A stretch of 64,000 bases of DNA from Azospirillum sp. B510 (lineage in GTDB: Bacteria > Pseudomonadota > Alphaproteobacteria > Azospirillales > Azospirillaceae): contig NC_013856.1 in the NCBI RefSeq assembly GCF_000010725.1, positions 186,001 to 250,000 of the forward strand. The letters are read 5' to 3'. Position 1 is the first letter of the stretch, and each line of letters starts with the position of its first letter. The notes under the pieces were generated by a model. It was not told where the DNA came from and did not search any database. It worked only from the letters and a program-made list of their open reading frames with translations. Of the stretch, positions 36,989 through 46,915 are shown one piece after another. The translations under genes and the position numbers were made by a program.

Positions 36989-37858
36989 TCAGAGCGAGAA
37001 CTCGGCGTAGCCATTGTTGAGGACAACGATGTCACGCTCGACGACACGGACGCGGAAGGCTGCCCGGCCGTCCCCCTCGTTCCAGACATCGGTGCGCAAG
37101 GTCTCGCCGGGAAACACTGGGGTGGCGAAGCGGGCGTTAAGCGTTTTCAGGCGGGCCGGGTCGTCGGCGCACAGCAGCTTAAGTATGGCGCGGCCGGCGA
37201 TGCCGTAGCTGCAAAGTCCGTGCAGGATCGGTTTATCGAAGCCGGCGGCGGCGGCAAATGCCGGGTCGAGGTGAAGCGGATTATAGTCACCCGACAAACG
37301 GTAGATCGCAGCCTGCTCAGGCCGGGTTATCAGGTCGATGCTGGCATCCGGAGCTCGACCTTCGGGAATGGGGTGCGGTTTGGGTTGGCCGTCGGCCTTA
37401 CCGCCGAAGCCGCCGTCGGCACGCAGGAAGATGGACATGCCGACCGTCGCTATCAGATCACCATTGTCCTTTTCGCGGATCTCACGCGAAATCATCAGGA
37501 CTGCGCCCTTGTCGGCTCCCTTGTCGTAGATCGCGTCGATGCGGTCCTGTCCGATCACTGTGCCTTCGGAGGGCAGCGGCTTATGCATGGTCAAGCACTG
37601 CTCGCCATGCAGGAGCTTGGTCAGGGTGATGCCGGTTTCGGGATTGGCCAGCCAGGAACTGCCGCTCGCCAAAATCACGGCCAGAGTTGGCAGTGCCTCC
37701 AGTCTCCGTTCATAGACGTATTTGAGATCGCTCTCGGGCAGGGGGGCGGTGGTCGCAGCCCCTATTCCCAGAGCGTACAGGATGGTATCGCGGCGGGTAT
37801 AGGAATGAGTCACCGGCGGCAGCGGCCAGTTCTTGATCTTTTCATAGTCGATCGGCAC
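36989..37858 (-). CDS. MaoC-family enoyl-CoA hydratase 2 (double hot dog)
   Basis: A 289-residue protein with two hot-dog domains. The second carries the hydratase 2 motif YRLSGDYNPLHLDPAFA followed by GFDKPILHGLC, with catalytic Asp and His. It resembles the hydratase part of peroxisomal multifunctional enzyme 2. It would add water to a 2-enoyl-CoA made by one of the ACADs. It is the last minus-strand gene of the SCP2-thiolase/thiolase/MaoC set; 229 bases without a gene separate it from the thiolase. Confidence 0.94.
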   Translation of the reverse strand: MPIDYEKIKNWPLPPVTHSYTRRDTILYALGIGAATTAPLPESDLKYVYERRLEALPTLAVILASGSSWLANPETGITLTKLLHGEQCLTMHKPLPSEGTVIGQDRIDAIYDKGADKGAVLMISREIREKDNGDLIATVGMSIFLRADGGFGGKADGQPKPHPIPEGRAPDASIDLITRPEQAAIYRLSGDYNPLHLDPAFAAAAGFDKPILHGLCSYGIAGRAILKLLCADDPARLKTLNARFATPVFPGETLRTDVWNEGDGRAAFRVRVVERDIVVLNNGYAEFSL

Positions 37859-38087
37859 GGTTAGATTCCTTGCGGTTCATTTACGGTCGCATCGGCAGGG
37901 CAACCTCGTTGCCGTACAGGCCGGGGGTGGTACCCTGCTGGAGGTCGGCGATTGGTGTGGCAGCGCTTTGTTCGATACGACCAAACCCGACCAGACCAGG
38001 GGATTGGATCGAACGTGTGACATTGTCTATGATGCACGGCGATGTCGGGAGGGGCTGGCGTGAGAACGACGCGCCGCCCCTGTCTCC

Positions 38088-39272
38088 TCAATACACCTCG
38101 AACAGCGCCGCAGCTCCCATGCCGCCACCAACGCACATGGTGACCACGACATGCTTCGCTCCGCGCCGGCGGCCTTCGATCAGGCCATGCCCAACGAGGC
38201 GGGAGCCGGTCATGCCGAAGGGGTGGCCGAAGGCGATGGCGCCGCCGTTGACGTTAAAACGATCAGGGTCGATGCCCAGCTTGTCGCGGCAGTACAGCGC
38301 TTGACAGGCGAAGGCCTCGTTCAGCTCCCACAGATCGATGTCGGCGATGCGAAGTCCATGCTTTTTCAACAGCTTGGGGATAGCAAACATCGGGCCGATC
38401 CCCATTTCCTCCGGCGCGTTTCCAGCAACCATCATGCCACGGTAAGCGCCTAGCGGCTGCAAGCCCCGTCGTTCTGCGGTCCGAGCATCCATCAGGACGC
38501 AGGCGGATGCGCCGTCGGACAATTGACAGGCATTACCGGGCGTTACCGTCCCGCCGGGGAAGACCGGCTGGAGCTTACCCAGATTCTCCCTGGTCGTCGG
38601 GCGTGGTCCTTCGTCTGCGCGCAGAACCGTCTCGCGGAAACTGGTTTCACCTGTTTCCCGATCGACAACTGACATCGTTGTGGTTATCGGCACGATTTCG
38701 TCGTCGAATTTGCCAGCGGCGACGGCCAACCCGGCGCGCTGCTGCGACTGCAAGGCGAATTCGTCCTGTGCATCGCGCGTAATGCCGTACTTGTTCGCGA
38801 CGAATTCGGCAGTCTGAAGCATCGGCGTGTAGGCATGACGGACGAGCGCTGCCAGTCCTTCGTCTTTTTCCCGGAAGGCCCAGTCCAGATAGGAGGTTTG
38901 CAGCGCCGTGACATTTTCCGATCCGCCGCCCACCACGACATCCATGCCATCGACGATGATTTGCTTGGCGGCGGTGGCAATCGCCATCAGGCCAGACGAG
39001 CAGGCTCGATCGATGGTCTGTCCCGACGCGGTGACGCCCAGCCCGGCGGCCAGCGCGGCGGCGCGGCCGAGGTTGCGTCCGGCGGTGCCGCCCGGCAACG
39101 ACACTCCAATAACGACATCTTCAACCTCGCTCCCTTCTACGCCGGCTCGTTCGACCGCATGGCGGATCACGTGGCCGGTTAGGGTCGGTGACTTGATGGT
39201 GTTGAGCGCACCGCGGGTTGCGCGGGCAATGGCCGTCCGGGCCGTGGAAACGATGACTGCTTCACGTGACAT
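38088..39272 (-). CDS. Thiolase (acetyl-CoA acyltransferase)
   Basis: A 394-residue thiolase with the nucleophile Cys in IDRACSSGLMAIA near residue 90, NEAFACQALY, the His in GGAIAFGHPFGMTGSR and the second Cys in CVGGGMGAAALF. All catalytic residues of a degradative thiolase are present. It would cleave a 3-oxoacyl-CoA. It lies 12 bases after the SCP2-like gene in one operon. Confidence 0.95.
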   Translation of the reverse strand: MSREAVIVSTARTAIARATRGALNTIKSPTLTGHVIRHAVERAGVEGSEVEDVVIGVSLPGGTAGRNLGRAAALAAGLGVTASGQTIDRACSSGLMAIATAAKQIIVDGMDVVVGGGSENVTALQTSYLDWAFREKDEGLAALVRHAYTPMLQTAEFVANKYGITRDAQDEFALQSQQRAGLAVAAGKFDDEIVPITTTMSVVDRETGETSFRETVLRADEGPRPTTRENLGKLQPVFPGGTVTPGNACQLSDGASACVLMDARTAERRGLQPLGAYRGMMVAGNAPEEMGIGPMFAIPKLLKKHGLRIADIDLWELNEAFACQALYCRDKLGIDPDRFNVNGGAIAFGHPFGMTGSRLVGHGLIEGRRRGAKHVVVTMCVGGGMGAAALFEVY

Positions 39273-39284
39273 AGGGGCCTCGGA

Positions 39285-40442
39285 TTACAGAGTGGCCGCC
39301 GTGCCCAGGACGAGAGTCGCCTCGCTGGACAAGGTTCCGCCATTGCCGTGCGCGACGGCGATGGTCGCGTTGGGGACCTGCCGCTCACCCGCGGCGCCGC
39401 GCAGTTGGATCACTGATTCAACCATGGTGAATAGGCCGTACATACCCGGATGGACGCAGGACAAGCCGCCGCCGTTGGTATTGACTGGCAGTTCGCCGCC
39501 CGGCGCGATGCGCCCGCCCTGTACGAAGCGTCCGCCTTCGCCCTTCGGGCAGAAGCCCAGGTCTTCCAGGAAGAGGATCGTGTTGATGGTGAAGGCGTCG
39601 TAGAGGTTTACCACGTCTACGTCGTTATGGCCGATTCCCGCTTGCGCAAAGGCCCGCGGCCCCGATTCGGATGCCGGGGTGACGGTCAGATCGGCCATCT
39701 GGTCGATGCCCGCGTGCCAGACCGCCGCCGCGCCGCCCAACAGGTAGACGGGGGACTGGCGCCGGTCGGCCGCACGGTCGGCGCGCGTCATGACGATGGC
39801 GGCGGCTCCATCGGTTATCAGACAACAATCGCTGACCGACAGCGGGTCCGACACCATGCGGGAGCGCAGACAATCCTCGACCGTCAATGGCCCTTTCTTG
39901 AAGGCGTCCGGATTGAGCTTCGCCCAGGCCCGCGCCGATACCGCCACCTCCGCCAAATGCTCGCGGGTGGTTCCGTACTGGTGCATGTGCCGGGATGTCG
40001 CCAGGGCATAGGACGACAGGGGATTCATCGGCCGGTATGGCTTTTCGTAAGCCGACGATTGCCGCAGCGTGACCAGTCCGCCGCCGCCGGTGCGCTGGTT
40101 GGAGCCATACATAATGAGGGCTGTGTCGATGTACCCGGCGTCCAGCATCAGGGCGGCGACGATCGCATGCGACAGGAAGGCCGAGCCTCCTGTTCGGTTG
40201 CAGTCGGTGTAGCGTGGGCGAATCCCCAGGTATTCGACGGCGGCAAGTCCGGCGAGAGCATCGTCGGGTAGGCAGATGAACAATCCATCAACATCGGGAA
40301 GCGTCAGTCCGGCGTCGTCGAGCGCCAGCAGCGCGGCCTTGGTGGCCATGTCGAGAGGGCGATGGCCCGGACATTCGCCGATGCCATAGGTCGCGGCGCC
40401 GACAATGGCCGAGCGTCCCCGTGGGAAACGTTCCATGTTCAC
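39285..40442 (-). CDS. SCP2/Ltp-type thiolase-like protein, possible retro-aldolase
   Basis: A 385-residue thiolase-superfamily protein of the lipid-transfer type. The usual nucleophile Cys region is replaced by TDCNRTGGSAFLS. The VVNLYDAFTINTILFLEDLG Tyr and the HPGMYGLFTMVE Tyr are in places where Ltp2-like aldolases have catalytic Tyr. Ltp2 works with a DUF35 partner in steroid side-chain cleavage; a lone DUF35 protein lies at 31846. I chose GTG 40442 because GGAG lies six bases upstream; ATG 40436 is possible. Operator site D is 55 bases upstream. Confidence 0.85.
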   Translation of the reverse strand: MNMERFPRGRSAIVGAATYGIGECPGHRPLDMATKAALLALDDAGLTLPDVDGLFICLPDDALAGLAAVEYLGIRPRYTDCNRTGGSAFLSHAIVAALMLDAGYIDTALIMYGSNQRTGGGGLVTLRQSSAYEKPYRPMNPLSSYALATSRHMHQYGTTREHLAEVAVSARAWAKLNPDAFKKGPLTVEDCLRSRMVSDPLSVSDCCLITDGAAAIVMTRADRAADRRQSPVYLLGGAAAVWHAGIDQMADLTVTPASESGPRAFAQAGIGHNDVDVVNLYDAFTINTILFLEDLGFCPKGEGGRFVQGGRIAPGGELPVNTNGGGLSCVHPGMYGLFTMVESVIQLRGAAGERQVPNATIAVAHGNGGTLSSEATLVLGTAATL

Positions 40443-40497
40443 CGATGTCTCCTCAGGATTGGGGGCGGAGCCGGCATCCGGCCGGGATCCGAAAATA

Positions 40498-40520
40498 GAA
40501 CATAGTTCGATTTTATGAAC
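40498..40520 (+). promoter_or_regulatory. GAAC-type operator site D
   Basis: GAAC at 40498, GTTC at 40505 and GAAC at 40517 match exactly, with GATTTTAT in the spacer. It lies about 55 bases before the SCP2-like gene (minus), close to where a promoter would be, which fits repression. Confidence 0.65.
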
Positions 40521-40567
40521 ACGATATCGGAGCGGCAACGGCCTGTCCAGACGCCATGGTGACTACA

Positions 40568-42162
40568 TAGCCCGGATCATTCATCGACGTTTTGGAACGG
40601 CTGCCCGAAGGCGCGTCGATGGGTGGCGCCAACGGCACGGCATTACGGGGCTGGAGGGTTGCGTGGACAGGTTCGTTCAGGGGCACGTCGCGCTGGCGTT
40701 CACGGCGGCAACTTGACGGTGCGGGCGGCCAGCACCGCGAGGCTTTCCTGGTAAGGGAAGCTGGAGGGCAGCGACACCTTGATGCGCGTCACCATCTCGG
40801 TGACCCGCGCCGCCACCTTGATGAGGCCGAGGCGCAACGTGTCGAACTGCGCCTCGCGCCAGAACGACGCCTTCGGCGCCAAGCCGCGCAAGGTGTGCAG
40901 CAGCCAGTAGGCGGCGGTGTGGATGAGCAACCGGAGCTGGTTGGCGGTTGCCTTGCTGCACGACGTCCGGTCGGAGGCGAGGTGCAGCTTGTGTGCCTTG
41001 ATCAGGTTCTCCATCTGGCCGCGTGCGCAGTAGATGGTCTCGTACAGCGCCTTGGGCGTGCCGGTCAGGTTGGTGACGATGAACCGGGTGTCGGTGCCTT
41101 GGGCCGACGCCTCGATCCGGGCGATGACCCGCCGCTCGACCTTCCAGGTGCGGGCGGCGTAGCGGAACTCGCCGAAACGCCGAACCTTGTCCGCCTCCCC
41201 GCCAAGCCGGCCCATGGCGGCGTCCTCGGCCAGATCGGTGACGCGCCCGAGCAGGACCGTGTTGCCGGCCAACCCGAAGACGTAGCGCAATGCGGTTGCG
41301 CTCGCATCAGCTCATGGCCTCGTGGCGGCCGTAATGGCTGTCGCCGCGCACGAGGATATCGACGCGCGGCCAGTGGGCGTGGATGGCGCGCACGACGTGG
41401 CGCAGCACAAACGCCACCTCGGCACCGTCCGGTGTCTTGCCGGGCTGCAGGATGACGGCGACCGGCTTGTCCGTTGTCGCCTCGTAGATGTGCATCGGCA
41501 GGAAGCAGCGCCCATCGTAATGGGTTTGGAAGAGGGACAACTGCTGGGCGCCGTGGACGCGGTCCTCGGTGTCGTCGATGTCCAGCACGATGTGCCGCAG
41601 CACCGTGGCGAAGCTGTCGCAGAACAGCTCCACCATGGCGGCCATCATGCGCTTGAGCGCCAGCGGGCCGAGCAGGTTCTCCAGCCGGCGATGGTCGGTT
41701 GCGAGCACAGGTCGCCTCCGCTCTCCGGCAGCCGGCCGACCGCCATCTTGAAGGCGGGATCGCTGCGCAGGGTGTCGCAGTCGTTGGCGTCCGGATAGCC
41801 GGCGGCGATCAGCAGGGCGTGGAAGCGGATCATCTCCGACAGCGTGTGCTGGATGCGCTCGGGAGCGCGGGGATCCTCTATGCAGCGCGCCAGACGCTCG
41901 CAGAACCCAAGCCGCCGGTCGATCTCCGCCAGCAGCAGGACACCGGCGTCGGAGGTGAGACGGCCGCCATCGAAGGCGGCGAGAACCGGCTTGCCGGCAA
42001 CCAGCGACAAGCCGGGCAGAACCCCGGTACTCTCGGGCATGGCGGGCGTGAACTCCGTTGATCCGTGGTGAGACTGTTTCAGCACCAGAGTCATACACGA
42101 ATTCAGCGGCTTAACCTCGCGCCCGCCGCCCCAGCTTCAGCTCAGGTGAATTGTCCGGGCTA
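40568..42162 (-). mobile_element. IS1380-family element B, degenerate
   Basis: The left end TAGCCCGGATCATTCA and the inverted right end TAGCCCGGACAATTCA define about 1595 bases. It contains one broken transposase. It differs in sequence from IS1380 A, so it is a separate member. Confidence 0.82.
40700..42094 (-). pseudogene. IS1380-family transposase B with several lesions
   Basis: The N-terminal frame (ATG 42094) carries LPGLSLVAGKPVLAAFDGGR and breaks at about 41688, where one base is missing after CSQPTIA. The next frame has HIVLDIDDTEDRVHGAQQ and RGDSHYGRHEAMS, ending at a TGA (41307) where Trp is expected. A further shift leads into YVFGLAGNTVLLG, RFIVTNL and YCARGQMENLIKAHK. It needs two frameshift repairs and one codon change, so it is dead. 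Confidence 0.9.
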
Positions 42163-42359
42163 GGGGGATCCGAAGCCGGGTTGTTGGATTTTGGCGCGAC
42201 TGTTTGATGGAGGAACTGGCTGACGGATTTCAGATTGGACGCAGCCTCTCAACGCCGCTTTGAGCTCGGCCAATCTGCTTCGCAAAGAGCGGTGGCCATG
42301 CGATGCTAGCTCGATGCGGGTCCTGGCGCTTATCGACCTCGGCGCCAGAGCAATAAAAT

Positions 42360-42382
42360 GAACATTGTTTCTATAGATGAAC
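42360..42382 (+). promoter_or_regulatory. GAAC-type operator site E
   Basis: GAAC at 42360, GTTT at 42367 and GAAC at 42379 keep the spacing; the middle half has one mismatch. It lies 117 bases before the SDR at 42499 and therefore at the head of the long plus-strand operon. The rest of the 42163-42498 gap contains no gene. Confidence 0.6.
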
Positions 42383-42498
42383 AATGGCATGATCGGCGTA
42401 TTGCGCAACCCGCTCGTCATGCCGGCTCCTCCCCGGATTGGCAAGGTCTCCTCGTGGCTTGCAGCGGGGCGCCCACATATTCTCTTTGAGGTATATCC

Positions 42499-43272
42499 AT
42501 GATTAATCCCATGTCCCTTGAGGGACGTACAATCCTGGTTACCGGCGCAGGACAGGGGATCGGTCGGGCGGTTTCCGACCTTTGCATCGCGCTTGGCGGC
42601 ACTGTCGCCGGTCTCGACCTCAAGAGTGAAGGGCTTGAAGCCGCGGTTGCCGAGCATGGCTCTCGCTTTCTTCCTCTGGTCGGTAGCGTGACGGATCGGG
42701 CCTTTGCCGACGAGGCCGTGCAGAAGGCGGTGGACCGTTTTGGCGGGCTGCATGGTTTGGTGAACAATGCCGGCATCACGCGGCCGGCGATGATCGACAA
42801 AATGACCGTCGAGCAGTGGGGCCAGGTCATGGACGTGCACCTGAACGGAGCCTTCTATTTCACCCAGGCGGCTGGCCGTCAGATGCTGGCGCAGGCGAAG
42901 GCAGGTTCGAAGACGCCAGGAGCGATCGTGAACATTTCCTCCGATGCCGGTCGTCGCGGGAGCCTTGGGCAGATCAACTATTCTTCGGCGAAGGCCGGGT
43001 TGATGGGTATGACGATGACGGCGGCTCGCGAGTGGGCGGCTGCTGGCATCCGCTGCAACGCGGTGTGCTTCGGCGTCGTCGAAACCCCCATGACCGAAAC
43101 CGTGCGCACCGACGAACGCTTCCGCGCCAAATATTTGGAGCAGATTCCCATGGGGCGTTGGGCGTCGGCGGAAGAGGTGTCGGTTCCGGTGTGTTTCCTG
43201 CTTTCCGAAGCGGCGTCCTATGTCACGGGACAGATCCTGTCCGTCAACGGCGGCTTTACCATCGCCACCTGA
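42499..43272 (+). CDS. Short-chain dehydrogenase/reductase (SDR)
   Basis: A 257-residue classical SDR: TGAGQGIGRAVS, NNAGITRPAM, the Ser in IVNISSDAG and the YSSAK catalytic pair near residue 158. GAGGT lies well before ATG 42499. It may act as a 3-hydroxyacyl-CoA dehydrogenase or an alcohol dehydrogenase. It heads a plus-strand operon controlled from site E, with an ACAD pair 17 bases downstream. Confidence 0.93.
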   Translation: MINPMSLEGRTILVTGAGQGIGRAVSDLCIALGGTVAGLDLKSEGLEAAVAEHGSRFLPLVGSVTDRAFADEAVQKAVDRFGGLHGLVNNAGITRPAMIDKMTVEQWGQVMDVHLNGAFYFTQAAGRQMLAQAKAGSKTPGAIVNISSDAGRRGSLGQINYSSAKAGLMGMTMTAAREWAAAGIRCNAVCFGVVETPMTETVRTDERFRAKYLEQIPMGRWASAEEVSVPVCFLLSEAASYVTGQILSVNGGFTIAT

Positions 43273-43289
43273 CCGAGGCGCAGGGAACC

Positions 43290-44390
43290 ATGACTAACGA
43301 AGACGAGATTTCGGTCCTGCTGCGCGAGAGCGCGGTCGGCTGGTTGGAAGGGCGCGACGTCACTGCCAGCCTGCGGGGCCAGCTCGATGTTCCTCGCCCA
43401 GTGAACCGCGCGCAGTGGGGCGAGATGGCCGACATGGGCTGGCTTGCCCTGATGTTGCCTGAGGATTTGGGCGGTTCTGGCCTGGGTCTGCCGGAGGCCT
43501 GCGTGTTGGCCGAACTTTTTGGACGTAAGCTGGTGGCCGAACCGTTCGTGCCTTCCGTGGTGATCCCCAGCACTTTGATCGCAGCCTGTACAGGCGAGGG
43601 ACGGTCGATGCTGGCACGCGCCCTGGCGGGTGGAGAACGGGTACTGACGTTTGCCCATCCGGCTTCTCCGAGCGGCGGTGCGGTCACTCTGTCCGGTTCC
43701 GCAATCAGTGGTTCGTTGGAGTCGGTGCCGGCGATCGAAGATGACGGCTTCCTTTTGGTGGTCGCGCAGGACGCCGCCGGCAAGGCAGCGATCGTTGCGG
43801 TCGATGCCGCGTCCCCCGGCATCCATATCGAGAAGGCGGCGGCGGGAGCAGGCGCCAGTCTGAGCCGGGTGCGCTTTCAAGAAGCCACGATCCTGTTCGG
43901 CGGCGCGCTGCTGTCTGGGGACGGCGCATCGGCCGCGACGGCCGCCGCCGTTGATGCCGGCCGCGTGGCGGTGGCTGCGCAACTGGCAGGATGCGCCGCG
44001 GAAGTTCTGGAGAAGACCATCGCCTATGTCGGCGGACGTCAGCAGTTCGAGCGCACGATCGGCAGTTTTCAAACGGTGCAACATCGCTGCGTCGATCTGC
44101 ACATCGGTGTGATGTTGGCGCGGTCCAGCATCCGGTATGCGGCACGGGTCAAGGAATCGGCCGAACGGACGATGGCCGCCGCCGCGGCCAAGGCGCGGGC
44201 GGGCGAGATGGCGCTGAAGGCTGGTCGAACCGCGGTGCAGTTGCATGGGGCCATGGGGTTTACCGAAGAGGTGGACATCGGCCATTACCTGCGTTCGGCG
44301 CTCCACCTGTCCTCCTGGCTCGGCACGCCCACAGTGTTGCGGCGGCATTTCCTGTCCGAACGGCGAGCGTTGGAGAGCGCGCATGTCTGA
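43290..44390 (+). CDS. Acyl-CoA dehydrogenase, small-subunit type
   Basis: A 366-residue ACAD: WLALMLPEDLGGSGLGLPEA, FERTIGSFQTVQHRCVDLH and VQLHGAMGFTEEVDIGHYLR. The ATG at 43290 follows CAGGGAA. Its stop overlaps the start of the large ACAD by 8 bases (ATGTCTGA), strong coupling of a small/large pair like the others in this window. Confidence 0.92.
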   Translation: MTNEDEISVLLRESAVGWLEGRDVTASLRGQLDVPRPVNRAQWGEMADMGWLALMLPEDLGGSGLGLPEACVLAELFGRKLVAEPFVPSVVIPSTLIAACTGEGRSMLARALAGGERVLTFAHPASPSGGAVTLSGSAISGSLESVPAIEDDGFLLVVAQDAAGKAAIVAVDAASPGIHIEKAAAGAGASLSRVRFQEATILFGGALLSGDGASAATAAAVDAGRVAVAAQLAGCAAEVLEKTIAYVGGRQQFERTIGSFQTVQHRCVDLHIGVMLARSSIRYAARVKESAERTMAAAAAKARAGEMALKAGRTAVQLHGAMGFTEEVDIGHYLRSALHLSSWLGTPTVLRRHFLSERRALESAHV

Positions 44391-45594
44391 GACCTTCCCG
44401 ATGAATGGCGCGATCAGCGCAGACCTGGATGCGCTGGACGACGAGACTTTCCGGGGACACCTGCGCACTTGGCTGGAAACCTATTATCCCCAGGAATACC
44501 GGCAGGACCACCGGCGCCCGTTCCGGCGTCTTCGCGGAGCCGACCACCTGCGTTGGCTGCGCCTGCTGCATGAGCATGGCTGGCGGGCTCCGGCATGGCC
44601 ACGGGAGTATGGCGGGCTTGGCCTGTCTCTGGGGAAGCAGCTCATCCACAGCGAAGAGTTCGAGCGGATCGGCGTGGCGAGGGTCATCGATCTGGGCGAG
44701 GCGCAACTCGGCCCTGTGCTCATGTACTATGGCACCGACGAGCAAAAGCGCTACTACCTGCCGCGCATTCTGTCGGGCGAGCATGTGTGGTGCCAAGGCT
44801 ATTCCGAACCGAACGCTGGTTCCGATCTGGCGTCCCTGCGTACCAAGGCAGACCGGGACGGCGAGCACTTCGTGGTCAATGGCCAGAAGATCTGGACCAC
44901 TCATGCCAACGATGCCACGCACATCTTCCTTTTGGTGCGGACAGGGCGTTATGAAAAGAAGCAACAGGGCATCAGCTTTATTTTGGTTGACCTGAAAACG
45001 CCCGGGATCACCGTGCGCCCGATTAACAATCTCGCAGGCGAGGATGAGTTCTGCGAGGTGTTTTTCGACGATGTCCGGGTCCCGGTCGCAAATCTGGTCG
45101 GTGAACTCGACAAGGGCTGGTCGGTGGCCAAGACTTTGCTTGGCCATGAACGGATTTGGCTTGGTTCACCGGCGCTTGCCGGTAAGGCGCTGGCGCTTGC
45201 CGAACGTCTGGTCGAGGAGATGGGGCTAGCCGACGACCCGGCTACCACCGATCGCCTGGCCGAGCTTGCCGCCGACATGCACGACTATCGTCGATTGTAT
45301 GCGGACATCTGCGATCTCGCGGCCCGTGGGGGAGAGCTTGGTCCCGAAGTTTCCGCGCTCAAGATCTTCGTTTCCGAACTGCTCCAGCGCATCACCGAAT
45401 TCAATGTCGATGTCGTTGGGGAGCGGGGAGGGGTGATCGGCGATATCCGGGTTGGCAACACAATCGCCGACCTGCATTGGCAGTTCATGATGGCGCGGCC
45501 CGTTACGATCTTCGGCGGAACGAACGAGGTCCAGCGCGACATTATGGCGCGCGCGGTGCTGGGCATGGGAGTGGGCGGTAGCCGTTCCGTGTGA
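44383..45594 (+). CDS. Acyl-CoA dehydrogenase, large-subunit type
   Basis: A 403-residue ACAD with WCQGYSEPNAGSDLASLRTK, NGQKIWTTHANDATHIFLLV, the ER pair in LLGHERIWLGSPA near residue 265 and FGGTNEVQRDIMARAVLGMG at the end. The start lies inside the preceding gene. Its sequence places it nearer FadE-type steroid ACADs than the 897/28316 type; a distinct substrate is likely. Confidence 0.93.
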   Translation: MSETFPMNGAISADLDALDDETFRGHLRTWLETYYPQEYRQDHRRPFRRLRGADHLRWLRLLHEHGWRAPAWPREYGGLGLSLGKQLIHSEEFERIGVARVIDLGEAQLGPVLMYYGTDEQKRYYLPRILSGEHVWCQGYSEPNAGSDLASLRTKADRDGEHFVVNGQKIWTTHANDATHIFLLVRTGRYEKKQQGISFILVDLKTPGITVRPINNLAGEDEFCEVFFDDVRVPVANLVGELDKGWSVAKTLLGHERIWLGSPALAGKALALAERLVEEMGLADDPATTDRLAELAADMHDYRRLYADICDLAARGGELGPEVSALKIFVSELLQRITEFNVDVVGERGGVIGDIRVGNTIADLHWQFMMARPVTIFGGTNEVQRDIMARAVLGMGVGGSRSV

Positions 45595-45634
45595 ATCTGT
45601 GCGCAACCTTTGATCAGGACGAAGGAAGAGTATT

Positions 45635-46885
45635 ATGGGCTTGCAATCGGCGAATACGGGCGGCGGAGCGCTGGCGGGAATTCGGGTTCTCGATCTGTCG
45701 CGGGTTGTGGCTGGACCGTACGGCGCCCAGATTCTTGGCGATCTGGGGGCGGATGTCGTCAAGGTCGAGCGCCGGGGCGAGGGCGACGATTGCCGGCGCG
45801 TCGGCCCGCCCTGGATGAAGAATGCGGACGGCAGCGATAACACGGAAGAATCGACCTATTTCCAGTCCGTCAACCGGAACAAGCGCTCGATCACCGTTGA
45901 CTACGCCCGGCCGGAGGGTGCCCAACTCGTCCGCGACCTGGCGGCACAGTCCGATGTCTTCATCGAAAACTACCGACCCGGTACCCTGGAGAAATATGGG
46001 CTGGGTTATAAGCGTCTGCGTCAGCTCAACCCACGCCTGATCTACTGTTCACTCACCGGATTCGGTCAGACCGGCTCCTATGCGCCGCGGTCTGGCTACG
46101 ACTATCTGGTGCAGGCGATGGTCGGGGTCATGTCGGTCACCGGTATGCGCGACGGCGAACCCGGCGCGGCGCCAACCCGCGTCGGGATTCCGATTGCGGA
46201 CATCGTCACCGGTCTGTTCAGTGCGATCGGCGTGCTCGGTGCGCTTCATCATCGGCATGAAACGGGAAAAGGACAGTATGTCGATGTATCTCTGTTCGAC
46301 TCGCAATTAGGGGTGATGCTCAACACCTTTTCGGCTTGGTTCAATGCCGGGGTTGCATTGGGACGCACCGGCAATGACCATCCGAGTGCGGCGCCGTACG
46401 GGGTCTTTCCGGTCGATGACGGTCACCTGCTGATCGCCACCTTCAACGATCGCGAGTTCGTTCGACTGGCGCGTGCCCTGGGGCATCCAGAGTGGGCCGA
46501 CGATCCGCGCTTCTTCAAGATGAGTGCCCGTGTCGCCAACCGCGAGCCGCTGAAACAGGCGGTCGCTGCGGCGTTGCGCGGACGGACGAAGGCGGAGTGG
46601 GTGGCGATCCTGAACGAAAACACGGTGTCCTGCGGCCCCATCAATGAGATGGGTGACCTGGAACTCGATCCCCATGTGGCGGAGCGGGCGCTGGTCATCG
46701 AGCAGCAGCATCCTGTTCTGGGCATCGTGCGGACGGCAGCCAGCCCAGTTCGACTGTCGGAGTCGCCGCCGACCTACCGATTGGCGCCGCCGCTGCTTGG
46801 GGAGCATAATGACGAAGTGCTTCGCGAATGGCTCGGATTGGAGCCGGATCGGGTGGACGCCCTGAAGCGCAACGGTGCGATCTGA
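45635..46885 (+). CDS. CaiB/BaiF-type (class III) CoA-transferase
   Basis: A 416-residue class III CoA-transferase. The N-terminus GIRVLDLSRVVAGPYGAQIL, GADVVKVERRGEGDD, and the catalytic Asp in RSGYDYLVQAMVG (near residue 155) are typical. It moves CoA between acids without AMP cost, so it is an alternative to the ligase at 32890 for substrate activation. GAAGGAAGAG precedes ATG 45635. Confidence 0.93.
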   Translation: MGLQSANTGGGALAGIRVLDLSRVVAGPYGAQILGDLGADVVKVERRGEGDDCRRVGPPWMKNADGSDNTEESTYFQSVNRNKRSITVDYARPEGAQLVRDLAAQSDVFIENYRPGTLEKYGLGYKRLRQLNPRLIYCSLTGFGQTGSYAPRSGYDYLVQAMVGVMSVTGMRDGEPGAAPTRVGIPIADIVTGLFSAIGVLGALHHRHETGKGQYVDVSLFDSQLGVMLNTFSAWFNAGVALGRTGNDHPSAAPYGVFPVDDGHLLIATFNDREFVRLARALGHPEWADDPRFFKMSARVANREPLKQAVAAALRGRTKAEWVAILNENTVSCGPINEMGDLELDPHVAERALVIEQQHPVLGIVRTAASPVRLSESPPTYRLAPPLLGEHNDEVLREWLGLEPDRVDALKRNGAI

Positions 46886-46915
46886 CTCTCCTCTTACCGG
46901 ATCGGATCACCGAGC

